Source: Sulfurovum sp. (GTDB lineage: Bacteria > Campylobacterota > Campylobacteria > Campylobacterales > Sulfurovaceae). Taken from it: a stretch of DNA of 64,000 nucleotides. The DNA lies in NCBI GenBank assembly GCA_011391015.1, contig JAABRH010000002.1, forward strand, positions 1-64,000. Reading direction: 5' to 3'. Shown here piece after piece: positions 36,155-44,423 of the stretch. Under the pieces are notes generated by a model, which was given only the letters and a program-made list of their open reading frames with translations, searched no databases and was not told the DNA's origin. Numbering within the stretch: the stretch's first letter is position 1; each line of letters opens with the position of its first letter. The translations under genes and the position numbers were made by a program.

Positions 36155-36860
36155 TTCACTCTCGCCTGCGCTTGATCTCTATGCCAAAGTAGAAGACCTG
36201 CTGGGCATCAAAGATGCTGCTCCGACGCTTTATGCACATTACCTTCTCTTTTTACAGACTCTAGAGTTTGAGACACTTTTAGATGTGGGATGCGGTTCGG
36301 GAGATTTTTTACGGCAGATGCAGGGTGCGTTAGAGATACCATCGGCCAAAGGTATCGACCTTAGCCCCTTGATGGTAGCCAAAACACGCGAACAGGGCTT
36401 TGAAGCACAGTGTATGGGTATGTGTGAGGTGGACGGAAGTTACGATGTCATCACGGCAGTGTTCGATATGCTCAACTATTTGGACAAAACACAACTTAAA
36501 GACTTTTTAGCCTGCATCAACACACACCTCAATGCAGGCGGATACTTTTTGTGCGATACCAATACGCTTTATGGTTTTGAAAATGTTGCAGTTGGCTCGT
36601 TTATTGTTGATGACACAGATCGGTTTTTGACTATAGACAGCGATTTTGATCAAGGTGAGTATATCTCCGAGTTTACACTCTTTGAACAAAAAGAGACACT
36701 GTTTGAAAAGTCACAGGAGACCATAAGGCAATATTATCATGCCCCCCAAGAGCTCATCGCTTTGAGTGGTTTGGAACTGATAGAGTCTGAGGATGTTTTT
36801 TTGTATGGCTTTGAATCCGCAGATAAAACTTTTTTTGTTTTTAGAAAAATGCAAGAGTAA
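36147..36860 (+). CDS. Class I SAM-dependent methyltransferase
   Basis: The 237-residue protein has the SAM-binding motif LLDVGCGSGDFLRQM near residue 50, KGIDLSPLMV (motif II) and VITAVFDMLNYL. The substrate is unknown. The start is a GTG overlapping the hisG stop. The C-terminal part with SQETIRQYYH and several acidic residues is typical of small-molecule methyltransferases, but this does not identify the target. Confidence 0.85.
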   Translation: MADSLSPALDLYAKVEDLLGIKDAAPTLYAHYLLFLQTLEFETLLDVGCGSGDFLRQMQGALEIPSAKGIDLSPLMVAKTREQGFEAQCMGMCEVDGSYDVITAVFDMLNYLDKTQLKDFLACINTHLNAGGYFLCDTNTLYGFENVAVGSFIVDDTDRFLTIDSDFDQGEYISEFTLFEQKETLFEKSQETIRQYYHAPQELIALSGLELIESEDVFLYGFESADKTFFVFRKMQE

Positions 36861-36876
36861 AGGGCAGGATACACGT

Positions 36877-37248
36877 ATGGACATCGAACAGATTATAGAA
36901 GAAAAAAACCTCAAGCGCACCCATGCACGAAAAGAGTTGTTGGAGATACTCAGCCAAGAGAATAAGCCTGTTTCGTTTGAAGATGTCAAAGACAGACTAC
37001 ATATGGATAAAGCGACCTTTTACAGAAATGTAGCTAAATTTGAAAGCGAACTCATCGTCAACAGTTTTGAATCAAACGATAAAAAAAAGTACTATGAACT
37101 AGCCCATACCCCTCATGCCCATATCATCTGCACTGTATGCAACAGTATCGAATGCCTCAAAGAACTCCCACCAATCAAACTTGATGGATACAAAATCGAT
37201 ACGATGGTCATCAAAGGGGTATGTAAGAAGTGTAATGCAAGAAAATAA
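36877..37248 (+). CDS. Fur-family transcriptional regulator
   Basis: The 123-residue protein has a winged-helix N-terminal part (KRTHARKELLEILSQENKPVSFEDV...KATFYRNVAKFE) and a zinc site made by CTVC and CKKC pairs in the C-terminal dimer domain. HAHIICTVC is the common Fur-family block. It is shorter than Fur or PerR, and the HHHDH-type sensing cluster is not complete. It could be a Zur or PerR relative or an orphan. The ATG at 36877 has a GCAGGA site. It ends the long plus-strand run. Confidence 0.82.
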   Translation: MDIEQIIEEKNLKRTHARKELLEILSQENKPVSFEDVKDRLHMDKATFYRNVAKFESELIVNSFESNDKKKYYELAHTPHAHIICTVCNSIECLKELPPIKLDGYKIDTMVIKGVCKKCNARK

Positions 37249-37279
37249 AGGTGATATAAAGATAGATTAAAATAGAAAA

Positions 37280-37301
37280 TCTTCCCCATGAAAGAGGAAG
37301 A
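37280..37301 (-). terminator. Terminator after rpsF-ssb-rpsR
   Basis: On the minus strand TCTTCC and GGAAGA form a 6-bp stem and are followed by TTTTCTATTTT. It lies 25 bp after the rpsR stop, between convergent fur-like and rpsR genes. A second dyad (GTAAGAT/ATCTTAC) spans the rpsR stop itself. Confidence 0.5.
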
Positions 37302-37325
37302 GAAGAAGGGTAAGATGAGCTGAAC

Positions 37326-37589
37326 TTATCTTACGTTTTCGAATGGGTTTTCAACGACATTCTTTCTGTCTACGATGTATGGAATCAAAGCCGTTTGTCT
37401 TGCTCTTTTGATAGCAATCGTTACAAGCTCTTGGTGTCTTTTACAGTTGCCGGTCAATCTTCTTGGCATGATTTTAAATCTCTCACTGAGTGAGTATTTG
37501 AGTACGCCCAAATCTTTGTAGTCTATGATGTCTATTTTCAATTCGCAATATTTGCAAAATCTTTTTTTAAATTTTCTTCTTTCTGCCAT
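37326..37589 (-). CDS. rpsR: 30S ribosomal protein S18
   Basis: The 87-residue basic protein has the S18 block [35 protein letters not shown]. The N-terminal part has CKYCELK cysteines seen in some zinc-binding S18 forms. S18 pairs with S6 on the 30S platform. It ends the rpsF-ssb-rpsR operon. Confidence 0.96.
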   Translation of the reverse strand: MAERRKFKKRFCKYCELKIDIIDYKDLGVLKYSLSERFKIMPRRLTGNCKRHQELVTIAIKRARQTALIPYIVDRKNVVENPFENVR

Positions 37590-37598
37590 GGTGTTCTC

Positions 37599-38096
37599 CT
37601 AAAACGGTATTTCATCTTCATTGATGTCTATTTCTGGGATGTTTGACGTAGCTTGTGGTGCAGTTCTGGGTGCTGAAGGTGCAGGCTGACTATAGTGGTC
37701 AGTGGAAGGGACTTCATACTCAGATTCATTCTGTTGTCCATATCCATTGCCACCCATAGGCGCTGCTTCGTCTTTGCTTCCTAGCATCTGAAGGTTTTCC
37801 ACAGTGACTGAGTGTTTGCTTCTTTTGCTGCCGTCCTGCGCTGTCCACTGATCCAGCTTCAATCGTCCATCTACTAAAACCTTGCTACCTTTACGTAAAT
37901 ACTGGTTTGCTATCTCAGCGGTTCTACCAAAAAAAGTGATGTCAATAAAAAGAATTTCTTCTTTTTGCGTGCCATCTTGAGCTTTAAATTTTCGTGATGT
38001 AGCTATGGCAGTATTGCCTATCGCACTCCCACCCGGTGTGTATTTAATCTCAATGTCTCTTGTAAGGTTTCCGGCTAAAATAATCTTGTTGTACAT
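37599..38096 (-). CDS. ssb: Single-stranded DNA-binding protein
   Basis: The 165-residue protein has an OB-fold domain (MYNKIILAGNLTRDIEIKYTPGG, GSKVLVDGRLKLDQW) over about residues 1-110, then a disordered P/Q/S-rich linker and the acidic tail DINEDEIPF. The tail is the docking site for repair and replication proteins. It is cotranscribed with rpsF and rpsR. Confidence 0.96.
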   Translation of the reverse strand: MYNKIILAGNLTRDIEIKYTPGGSAIGNTAIATSRKFKAQDGTQKEEILFIDITFFGRTAEIANQYLRKGSKVLVDGRLKLDQWTAQDGSKRSKHSVTVENLQMLGSKDEAAPMGGNGYGQQNESEYEVPSTDHYSQPAPSAPRTAPQATSNIPEIDINEDEIPF

Positions 38097-38121
38097 AAGG
38101 TTGCTCCTAATCTATGGTTGA

Positions 38122-38526
38122 TTATGCTTCTGGTGCTTCTGTAACGTCTGGTACTTCGGTAACTTCAGCTGCTTTTGCTTCAGGTGCAACTTTTTTGTTT
38201 GCATTGGCAACAAGTTTGTCAAATTGAGCAATCTCTTTGTTTTTGCTGTATTTTACAGTTAAGAATTTAATGATATCTTCATTGTTCTTAATGTTTCTCT
38301 CAAGCTCTTCGATAGTCGCACCGGCAGCTTTATAAAATAGAACCGTGTAGTACCCTCTTGCATGTTTATCAACTGTATACGCTAGTTTTCTCATACCCAT
38401 ATCGTGCGTACCGACAAGTTCGGCACCTTCTTTTGCAAGTACATCTTTTACTTTCGTAATCTGTGCTGCAATCTCTTCTTCTGTCAGTGTAGGTTTAACT
38501 ACAAACAATGTTTCATAACAAGTCAT
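38122..38526 (-). CDS. rpsF: 30S ribosomal protein S6
   Basis: The protein begins MTCYETLFVVKPTLTEEEI and has KLAYTVDKHARGYYTVLFYKA, the S6 core. The ATG at 38526 has a perfect AAGGAG site; 134 residues. The C-terminal tail is A/E/K/V-rich and longer than in E. coli. The upstream neighbour is the Rieske/FCSD cassette instead of holA, which is unusual for this phylum. Confidence 0.95.
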   Translation of the reverse strand: MTCYETLFVVKPTLTEEEIAAQITKVKDVLAKEGAELVGTHDMGMRKLAYTVDKHARGYYTVLFYKAAGATIEELERNIKNNEDIIKFLTVKYSKNKEIAQFDKLVANANKKVAPEAKAAEVTEVPDVTEAPEA

Positions 38527-38728
38527 GTTATCTCCTTTTGGTTTAGTAGCCCATATCTGCAATGCATCAGGCATTGTCCAAAAATGAGCAAGAATTTTGG
38601 AAGCGATATTATACCTAAAAAGTGCTTAACACAATCTAACACAACCCATCCTCAAGGTCCAGAGTAAAGCATGTAGTCTATGGTGCGTATGACGAACAAA
38701 ATAAAGAGGTCTACAGTATGTAGTATAT

Positions 38729-38742
38729 TGTTACACGCAACA
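38729..38742. promoter_or_regulatory. Dyad TGTTACACGCAACA, candidate operator
   Basis: TGTT and AACA form the outer arms. The core GTTACACGCAAC differs by one base from GTTACACGTAAC at 39831-39842, upstream of the flavoprotein gene. A third weaker dyad (TTTGTT/AACAAA around GTTACAT) is at 38851-38867. The placement suggests one regulator for both redox genes. Confidence 0.4.
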
Positions 38743-38967
38743 TAAAGCCTAGTGTATCTATAGACATTATTTACTCTAAAATACGGGCTATTTTGGTTAT
38801 TAGGGTATTGATGACGTTTTTTCTTATATTGTAATTTTATTCTGTGTTATTTTGTTACATAAACAAAAAAATTGATTTAATTCGTCAAAATAACTGTTCT
38901 TTTACTAAAAAAATATGACACATTATATTTGCTTTATGAATATTAAAGACATTAATAATAAATACAA

Positions 38968-39021
38968 AAAATCATTAACAAGGATGATTTTTTATCGGGC
39001 ACATTAAAATCATTAACAAGG
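38968..39021 (+). repeat. 16-bp direct repeat carrying a Shine-Dalgarno element
   Basis: AAAATCATTAACAAGG occurs at 38968-38983 and 39006-39021, 22 bp apart. The second copy provides the AAGGG site of the Rieske gene. The first is directly followed by ATG, opening a 7-codon frame that ends inside the gap before the second copy. Confidence 0.6.
38984..39007 (+). CDS. Possible 7-residue leader peptide (MIFYRAH)
   Basis: ATG directly follows the first AACAAGG of the direct repeat, although the spacing is only 0-1 nt, which is poor for initiation. The frame reads MIFYRAH and stops with TAA at 39005, 23 bp before the Rieske ATG. It may be a leader peptide or a by-product of the duplication. Confidence 0.25.
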   Translation: MIFYRAH

Positions 39022-39030
39022 GAATTACAG

Positions 39031-39756
39031 ATGCAAAGAAGAAATTTTTTACGTTTATCGGCTACATCAGCCATGGCAGTGGCGGTTGCTCCTTCTCTCA
39101 TTACACAAAAGCTGTATGCAGAAGACGGAAGCTTATTTCAGACATTTGAAAAAGTACAACTCAAAGATGCACAGGGCAATCCGATGAAAGCGGCTGCATT
39201 AGCGCAAGAAGAAAATTATATCTTTTTCTACCCATATGCGGGAACACCCGCTCTTGCAGTTAATCTTGCGACACCAACAGATAAAGAGGTCAAGCTCAAA
39301 GCTGAAGATGGAACGGAATATATCTACAAGGGTGGTGTGGGCGCAAAAGGAACAATCGTAGCCTACAGCGCTATCTGTCCTCATCAGCTCACCTATCCGC
39401 AGGCTTCGATGTCCATGTTTCAGTACGTAGGAGAAAAAGGCAAGACTTTAGCCTATGACAAAGGCGGTGTATTTGTCTGTACCTCACACCTTTCGGCTTT
39501 TGAGCCAAAGCAGGGTGGAAAAGTGGTAGGCGGACCAGCAAGTCAAGGGTTGGCATCCATCGTTTTGGAGATCGATCCAGATGATACCCTTTGGGCAGTC
39601 GGTGTACTGGGTCCAGTCAAATTTCAGGACTTTTTTGATGCATTCAAAAAAGAGCTCAAAGAAGTTTACGGAAGAAACGGTGCAAAAGAGTTGGTCAAAA
39701 CAGAGACAAAAGTACAGCCGCTAAAAAACTTTACGGCAGAAATCATCCAGTCGTAA
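39031..39756 (+). CDS. Tat-exported Rieske [2Fe-2S] protein
   Basis: The 241-residue protein has a Tat signal (QRRNFLRLSATSAMAVAVA) and a Rieske cluster site: CPH (C116, H118) and CTSH (C150, H153). The spacing of 31 residues between the two halves is longer than in bc1-type or arsenite oxidase Rieske proteins. The second half continues with FEPKQGGKVVGGPA, a GGPA loop common in Rieske domains. It probably transfers electrons in the periplasm or at the membrane. Next to it is an FCSD-type flavoprotein, which suggests a partner. No cytochrome b or large oxidoreductase subunit is nearby. Confidence 0.82.
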   Translation: MQRRNFLRLSATSAMAVAVAPSLITQKLYAEDGSLFQTFEKVQLKDAQGNPMKAAALAQEENYIFFYPYAGTPALAVNLATPTDKEVKLKAEDGTEYIYKGGVGAKGTIVAYSAICPHQLTYPQASMSMFQYVGEKGKTLAYDKGGVFVCTSHLSAFEPKQGGKVVGGPASQGLASIVLEIDPDDTLWAVGVLGPVKFQDFFDAFKKELKEVYGRNGAKELVKTETKVQPLKNFTAEIIQS

Positions 39757-39829
39757 GCACAAAGCTATAAGATATGATAAACAATATCATATCTTATTAT
39801 TAACTTATTTTTTTTGCCTTGTACCATTT

Positions 39830-39843
39830 GGTTACACGTAACC
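39830..39843. promoter_or_regulatory. Perfect-arm dyad GGTTACACGTAACC, candidate operator
   Basis: GGTTAC and GTAACC form 6-bp arms around AC, 51 bp upstream of the CATAAT -10 at 39894-39899 and about 110 bp before the flavoprotein ATG. The core matches the dyad at 38729-38742. It could be a binding site for an activator, given its distance from the -10 box. Confidence 0.45.
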
Positions 39844-39893
39844 ATTAAACCCCATTTTCCCGTTCTAGTTTTGGAAAGATTAGAAAAATATGG

Positions 39894-39899
39894 CATAAT
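39894..39899 (+). promoter_or_regulatory. -10-like box CATAAT for the flavoprotein gene
   Basis: CATAAT in the common GGCATAATC context, 55 bp before the ATG at 39955, gives the flavoprotein gene its own start in the 198-bp gap after the Rieske gene. Confidence 0.45.
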
Positions 39900-39954
39900 C
39901 AATATGCTTTAGTAATATAAAGACATTAACAATATTTTAAATAGGAGATACATT

Positions 39955-41319
39955 ATGGCTATGAACAGAAGAGATACATTCAAGCTAGCAGGAATCGCAG
40001 CAGTCACAGCAGCTATGCCAGGCGTGGCAATGGCAAGCGAAAAAGCTGAAGCGGTTAAAAAAACCAACGGTAAATCAGTTGTCGTCATAGGTGGAGGGTT
40101 TGGTGGACTTACGATTGCAAAAGCACTCAAAAAACTTGATAAAAGTCTTGAAGTAACAGTAATCGAGAAAAACAATATGTTTGTGGCTTGTCCATTTAGT
40201 AACACACTTTTGGGCGGACTTGACAATGTGGCTTTAGATAATTTTGTGGGAGATTATTATCAGCCTTCAGCAACACATGGTTACAGCTTTGTCAATGCAA
40301 CCGTAACGGCTATCGATAAAGCAGCTAAAACGGTCACAACTACTGAAGGGAGTATGTCATATGATATTCTTGTACTTTCTCCGGGTATCGCGTATGATTA
40401 TGCAGGGCAATTTCCAAAATGGTCCAAAGAAAAAATTGCAGAGGTTTCACAGGCTTGTCCGGCTGGTTTGATGCCTGGCAATGAGCATATTGCCCTTAAA
40501 AGACAACTTGAAGGTATGGATGATGGCAATATCATCATCGTGCCTCCGGCAAAAGGAAAATTCAGATGTCCTCCTGCACCGTATGAGCGAACCTCTATGG
40601 TGGCAAACTATATGAAAAATGAAGGTATAAAAGGAAAAGTCATCGTTCTAGACAACAAAGACGGTGCTTTTGCAAAAGCTGCAGCATTTAAAGAGTCGTG
40701 GGCGGATCTTTTCCCGGATATCATCGAGTACAAAGGCACAACTGAAGTAACCGACATAGACCCAAAAGCCAAAACAATCACCTATATAGAATATGCAAAT
40801 ATCGATGATACAAAAGGTGTAGTAAAGACTGAAAAGTATGAAGTGTGTAACTTTATGCCAAACAACAAATGCTCGCCAGTTATCGAAATGGCAGGCATTA
40901 AAACCAATGATGCGGGCTATGCAATCATGGATGGTGTAAGTTTCAGATCTGCAACTGATAAAAATATTTATGTTATCGGGGATGCAGTAACTCACGGTAT
41001 TCCACCAAGTGGACAAGCAGCTATCTGGTGCGCACATAGAGCAGCAAGACAAATCGTCGATCAGATGAACGGCAAAGCCAATGACCCGGCAGCAGGACTT
41101 CCTGCAAATGCGGCAAACGTATGTTACTCAATGGTAGGCGGAAAACCTGAAGAAGCGATTATGGTAACCCATGAATTTATCGTCGGACCAAACAATACTA
41201 TGGGAAGTGTAGCGAGCGTGCCTAAGCCAAAAGATGGAAATGGTAAATTTAGATCTGCTGGTACAGCCAAAGCCACGAGAGAGTGGTTTAAAGGTGTCAT
41301 GAGAGAGATGTTTGCCTAG
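39955..41319 (+). CDS. Tat-exported sulfide dehydrogenase-type flavoprotein (FccB/SoxF-like)
   Basis: The 454-residue protein has a Tat signal (NRRDTFKLAGIAAVTAAM), the FAD-binding GGGFGGL motif at residue 46, and FCSD-type landmarks: CPFSN (C79), CPAGL (C168), FRCPPAPYER (C205) and VIGDAVTHG near residue 345. FccB/SoxF oxidises sulfide to sulfur and passes electrons to a c-type cytochrome. C298 and C306 are further cysteines near the flavin region; the exact disulfide pair cannot be assigned by eye. No FccA-type cytochrome gene lies beside it, and the Rieske protein is the only nearby carrier. An AGGAG site precedes the ATG. Confidence 0.85.
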   Translation: MAMNRRDTFKLAGIAAVTAAMPGVAMASEKAEAVKKTNGKSVVVIGGGFGGLTIAKALKKLDKSLEVTVIEKNNMFVACPFSNTLLGGLDNVALDNFVGDYYQPSATHGYSFVNATVTAIDKAAKTVTTTEGSMSYDILVLSPGIAYDYAGQFPKWSKEKIAEVSQACPAGLMPGNEHIALKRQLEGMDDGNIIIVPPAKGKFRCPPAPYERTSMVANYMKNEGIKGKVIVLDNKDGAFAKAAAFKESWADLFPDIIEYKGTTEVTDIDPKAKTITYIEYANIDDTKGVVKTEKYEVCNFMPNNKCSPVIEMAGIKTNDAGYAIMDGVSFRSATDKNIYVIGDAVTHGIPPSGQAAIWCAHRAARQIVDQMNGKANDPAAGLPANAANVCYSMVGGKPEEAIMVTHEFIVGPNNTMGSVASVPKPKDGNGKFRSAGTAKATREWFKGVMREMFA

Positions 41320-41333
41320 TCCTCTTCGTCACG

Positions 41334-41363
41334 CTGAACTCACCGTATAGCGGGTGGGTTCAG
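41334..41363. terminator. Bidirectional hairpin between the flavoprotein gene and holA
   Basis: CTGAACTCACC and GGTGGGTTCAG form an 11-bp stem with one G-T pair and an 8-nt loop. It lies between convergent genes. A pyrimidine-rich stretch follows on the plus strand. Confidence 0.6.
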
Positions 41364-41387
41364 ATATCTTTCTTCAACTTTTACTTT

Positions 41388-42365
41388 CTACAAATAACTC
41401 TGCAACTTGATAAATATCCCATACAGCAACACTTCTTTTTGTGTAGAGGAGGCTTTTTTGAGACTGATTTCACTCTCTAAGAGATGCTCAAAGATTTTCA
41501 GCAGTGAGGCAGATTTGACACGCAATGCCAGTTGTGCTTTTTGATCTTCTATGGGTTTGGGCAGTTTATAGCCCAGTATGGCTGCAGAATCGACATGCCC
41601 GTGCAATTTGATATAGGCATGAAAAAGAAAAATCTGATTGATAAAATACTGTGTAGCACGAAGCAGTGAAGCCTCATCTTCTCCCAAATCAAGCAGTTTG
41701 CTGATGGTTGTTGTGATAGGTTTTTTGTTAAACAGATCAATCAGCAACTGTTCTGTTGCCAAAGGAGAAGTGGAATAGACCAGTCTGTCTATATCTTTAC
41801 TGGTGACCTTCATCTCTAAAATCGCCAGTTTGTCCAATTCGTTCATACACAATGCCAGATTGTTATTGAGTATCATCATGAGATGCTGCAGGGCATAGTG
41901 GTCTATATCTAGCCGTATGTTTTGTGCTTTTTGCTGCAATGCTGCAATGCCCTCAGCAGGGTTCGGTTCAAAAAACCGCACCCAAACACCGCCATTTTTT
42001 TCGGCAAATGACGTTTGCATACTTTTGGCATCGTTGGCTGAACCGTGGTAGAGGTACAAAAAGTAGTTATCAGGATTTTTGTTGGCAAGCCCTATGAGGA
42101 CATCGAGTTCTTTTTTGGGTATCTTTTTATCATGTTTGACAACAAGCAGGTTGGTGCCCCCAAAGAGTGAAGTTTGAGAGAGGAAACCCTTTGCCTGTTC
42201 AAAATTCCACTCATCAAAATAGAGCGTCAGCATACTCTCTTTGGCATCGGTTTTATCTCTGTAGATGTTGAGATAAAAGTCAAAAAGATAGTCGTTTTCA
42301 CCATACAACAACACCGCGCTAGGAAGTGCTTGTTTGAGCTTTTGGTCAAACTCTCTTTGGTACAT
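41388..42365 (-). CDS. holA: DNA polymerase III subunit delta
   Basis: HolA opens the sliding clamp as part of the clamp loader. The 325-residue protein has the divergent HolA layout found in Campylobacterota (MYQREFDQKLKQALPSAVLLYGENDYL; LLVVKHDKKIPKKEL; ISKLLDLGEDEASLLRATQYFI). Its start overlaps the rnr stop by 1 bp. The rnr-holA order matches Helicobacter and Campylobacter, which supports the call. Confidence 0.88.
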   Translation of the reverse strand: MYQREFDQKLKQALPSAVLLYGENDYLFDFYLNIYRDKTDAKESMLTLYFDEWNFEQAKGFLSQTSLFGGTNLLVVKHDKKIPKKELDVLIGLANKNPDNYFLYLYHGSANDAKSMQTSFAEKNGGVWVRFFEPNPAEGIAALQQKAQNIRLDIDHYALQHLMMILNNNLALCMNELDKLAILEMKVTSKDIDRLVYSTSPLATEQLLIDLFNKKPITTTISKLLDLGEDEASLLRATQYFINQIFLFHAYIKLHGHVDSAAILGYKLPKPIEDQKAQLALRVKSASLLKIFEHLLESEISLKKASSTQKEVLLYGIFIKLQSYL

Positions 42366-44335
42366 CAGACAAGCTCCGTGATATCTTTGCTCAGCTTCTC
42401 AACCAATTCAGCCAAAATGACGGCTTGAGGGATGTTGGCTTCCGTGAGCCTCACTTTGATATGGTCAAACAGCATTACCTCTTTACCCATAAGGGTTACT
42501 GTTACACCTTTGATCTCTCCTTTGAGGACTGCTTTGGCACTTTCACCTGCTTCGATGATCTCTGCTTCATAGATGTCACCCAGGTGTTCGGCTGCCCAGC
42601 GTGCAAATTTACGGTCTCTAAAATCCCACTCTGCTTTGGTCGCTTCGCGTTCTAGATCTGAGACTCTTGCACACAGTGGCTCGATGTTTCGTAGCAGATA
42701 ACCCGCTTCTTCTTCCTCTTGGCGTAGTTGTGTTTTGATGAGACGGTGTAAGATGAGGTCGGAGTATCTTCGGATAGGAGAGGTGAAGTGGCTGTAGTGG
42801 CTAAATCCTAGACCAAAGTGTCCTACATTGTGCGCAGCGTACGAGGCTCTTCGCAAAGATTTGATGATCATAGCATCTAATTCAGAGGCAAGGTTGAGTT
42901 TGGCTGCTTCTTTTTGGATAGCGCGTATTAGAGCAGGCGAATCCTCATACTCTTCTACATAAAGTCCTATACTTGCCAGCTCTGTAAGCAGGGCTTCCAT
43001 TTTGGCAAGCTGTGGTGGTTCATGGATACGAAAAATACTATCTCCTTCACCTGTAAACCGTTTTGCGGCTGCTTGGTTGGCAAGCAGCATACACTCTTCG
43101 ATGAGTGAGTGTGAGGGTGTGCCTGTTTCTATCTGTGTGCTTAGAAGCAGATGGTTCGCATCGATGCTGAGTTTGGTCTCCTCTGATCTAAAGTCAAACC
43201 CGTTTTTGAGCCGTTCATGATGCAATCTGGCGGTGATTTTTTGCAAAGGAAGCAGCCAAGTGAGGATTTGGGCAACGATACCGGTGCTCTCTTTGCCGTT
43301 CGTGTCGATGATTGTATCGATGGTGTCATAGTTAAAGCGATACTTGGAGTGGATGATGGCTTCAAAAAATGTCTCCTCAAGCGGCTTGAGTGTATTTTGG
43401 TCCAAAACGATTTTTGATACAAAGGCGAGTCTGTCCACATTGGGTTTGAGTGAACAGATATTTTCGCTGAGTTCACGCGGTAGCATTGGAAAGGACTTGT
43501 GCGGCAAATAGGTCGTAAATCCACGCTTTTTTGCTTCTTTATCTATAGGGGTAAAAAAAGGTACATAGTGACTCACATCGGCAATGGCAACATAGAGTGT
43601 ATAGCTTGCCATGTCAAAATAGATGGCATCATCAAAATCTTTTGCCGTCACAGGGTCGATGGTACAAAAGTCCAAATGCGTCAGGTCGGTACGCTCCGGG
43701 TGCTCGCTTTTGGTCACTTCAGATTCTACTTCCAGCGCATCTTTGAGACACTCTTGCGGAAAAGCATCTTGACGCTCATACAGGGCAAGGGAGATTTTTT
43801 CATCTACTTTAGGGTCATCCAGTGTCCCCATGACTTCCAGGACTTTGTCATTGTCTATATCTACCTTGAGGACAGTACCAAGTTTAAATGCCTTAAGATC
43901 CATACCTTCCATCACAGCATTGGTGTATTCACCCGTGCGGATATTTTTGGTGGAGAAATTGCCTTGATCGTCTCTGTGTGTGTACGCGATGATAAAGAGA
44001 TGGGCTTTGGTGATGACACGTATGATTTTCCCGCTTGCTCTTCCGCGTTTGGCGATGATGCGTTTAGCAACGACGGTATCACCTTGTCTGGCATCTGCCA
44101 AATGATCAGGTTCAATTAGCAAATCTTTCTGCTCTTTTTGTTCTGCTTCGATGTAGCCTTTGCCGTCTTTGCCGAGGTACAGTGTACCTACACGATACAG
44201 ACTTCCTAGCCTCCAAAGCCCGTTTACTTCTTCTACTGCACCTAAGTGCTGAAGCGCCTGAAAATGGTTTGCATCTTCTTGTTCGATGTCACTGGGAAGG
44301 CATCCAACCAGCAGCTGTATAGCAAAGGGTGACAT
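42365..44335 (-). CDS. rnr: Ribonuclease R/RNB-family exoribonuclease
   Basis: The 656-residue protein has an N-terminal cold-shock-like part, then the RNB catalytic domain with TIDPVTAKDFDDAIYF (the metal-binding Asp cluster), ADVSHYV and a C-terminal FRIHEPP, HFTSPIRRYSDLILHRL. RNase R degrades structured RNA from the 3' end. An AGGGGG site precedes the ATG. There is a TATAAT further upstream at 44409-44414. Confidence 0.93.
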   Translation of the reverse strand: MSPFAIQLLVGCLPSDIEQEDANHFQALQHLGAVEEVNGLWRLGSLYRVGTLYLGKDGKGYIEAEQKEQKDLLIEPDHLADARQGDTVVAKRIIAKRGRASGKIIRVITKAHLFIIAYTHRDDQGNFSTKNIRTGEYTNAVMEGMDLKAFKLGTVLKVDIDNDKVLEVMGTLDDPKVDEKISLALYERQDAFPQECLKDALEVESEVTKSEHPERTDLTHLDFCTIDPVTAKDFDDAIYFDMASYTLYVAIADVSHYVPFFTPIDKEAKKRGFTTYLPHKSFPMLPRELSENICSLKPNVDRLAFVSKIVLDQNTLKPLEETFFEAIIHSKYRFNYDTIDTIIDTNGKESTGIVAQILTWLLPLQKITARLHHERLKNGFDFRSEETKLSIDANHLLLSTQIETGTPSHSLIEECMLLANQAAAKRFTGEGDSIFRIHEPPQLAKMEALLTELASIGLYVEEYEDSPALIRAIQKEAAKLNLASELDAMIIKSLRRASYAAHNVGHFGLGFSHYSHFTSPIRRYSDLILHRLIKTQLRQEEEEAGYLLRNIEPLCARVSDLEREATKAEWDFRDRKFARWAAEHLGDIYEAEIIEAGESAKAVLKGEIKGVTVTLMGKEVMLFDHIKVRLTEANIPQAVILAELVEKLSKDITELV

Positions 44336-44408
44336 TTAGTTACCCCCTAAAGAGGGGTTGAAGATGGGCAGGCAAAGAGGAGTGTGTAGGTTATTTTTCA
44401 TAAGGTGC

Positions 44409-44414
44409 ATTATA
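44409..44414 (-). promoter_or_regulatory. -10 box (TATAAT, minus strand) for rnr-holA
   Basis: TATAAT on the minus strand lies 73 bp before the rnr ATG, within the 88-bp gap after htpX. A small ACCCC/GGGGT hairpin lies between this box and the start codon and includes the ribosome-binding site. Confidence 0.5.
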
Positions 44415-44423
44415 GCACAGATT

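Larger units (their letters stand above)
38527..39030. other. Intergenic region between rpsF and the Rieske gene
   Basis: About 500 bp with no large gene. It must hold the rpsF promoter (minus strand) and the Rieske promoter (plus). It becomes strongly AT-rich to the right. Structures seen are a dyad at 38729-38742, a second dyad at 38851-38867, a 16-bp direct repeat (38968-38983 and 39006-39021) and a 7-codon mini-frame (38984-39007). Confidence 0.6.

Noticed and set aside
43499-44119. 206-residue frame antisense to rnr
   Set aside because: It lies entirely opposite conserved RNase R sequence and shows no domain or start signals.
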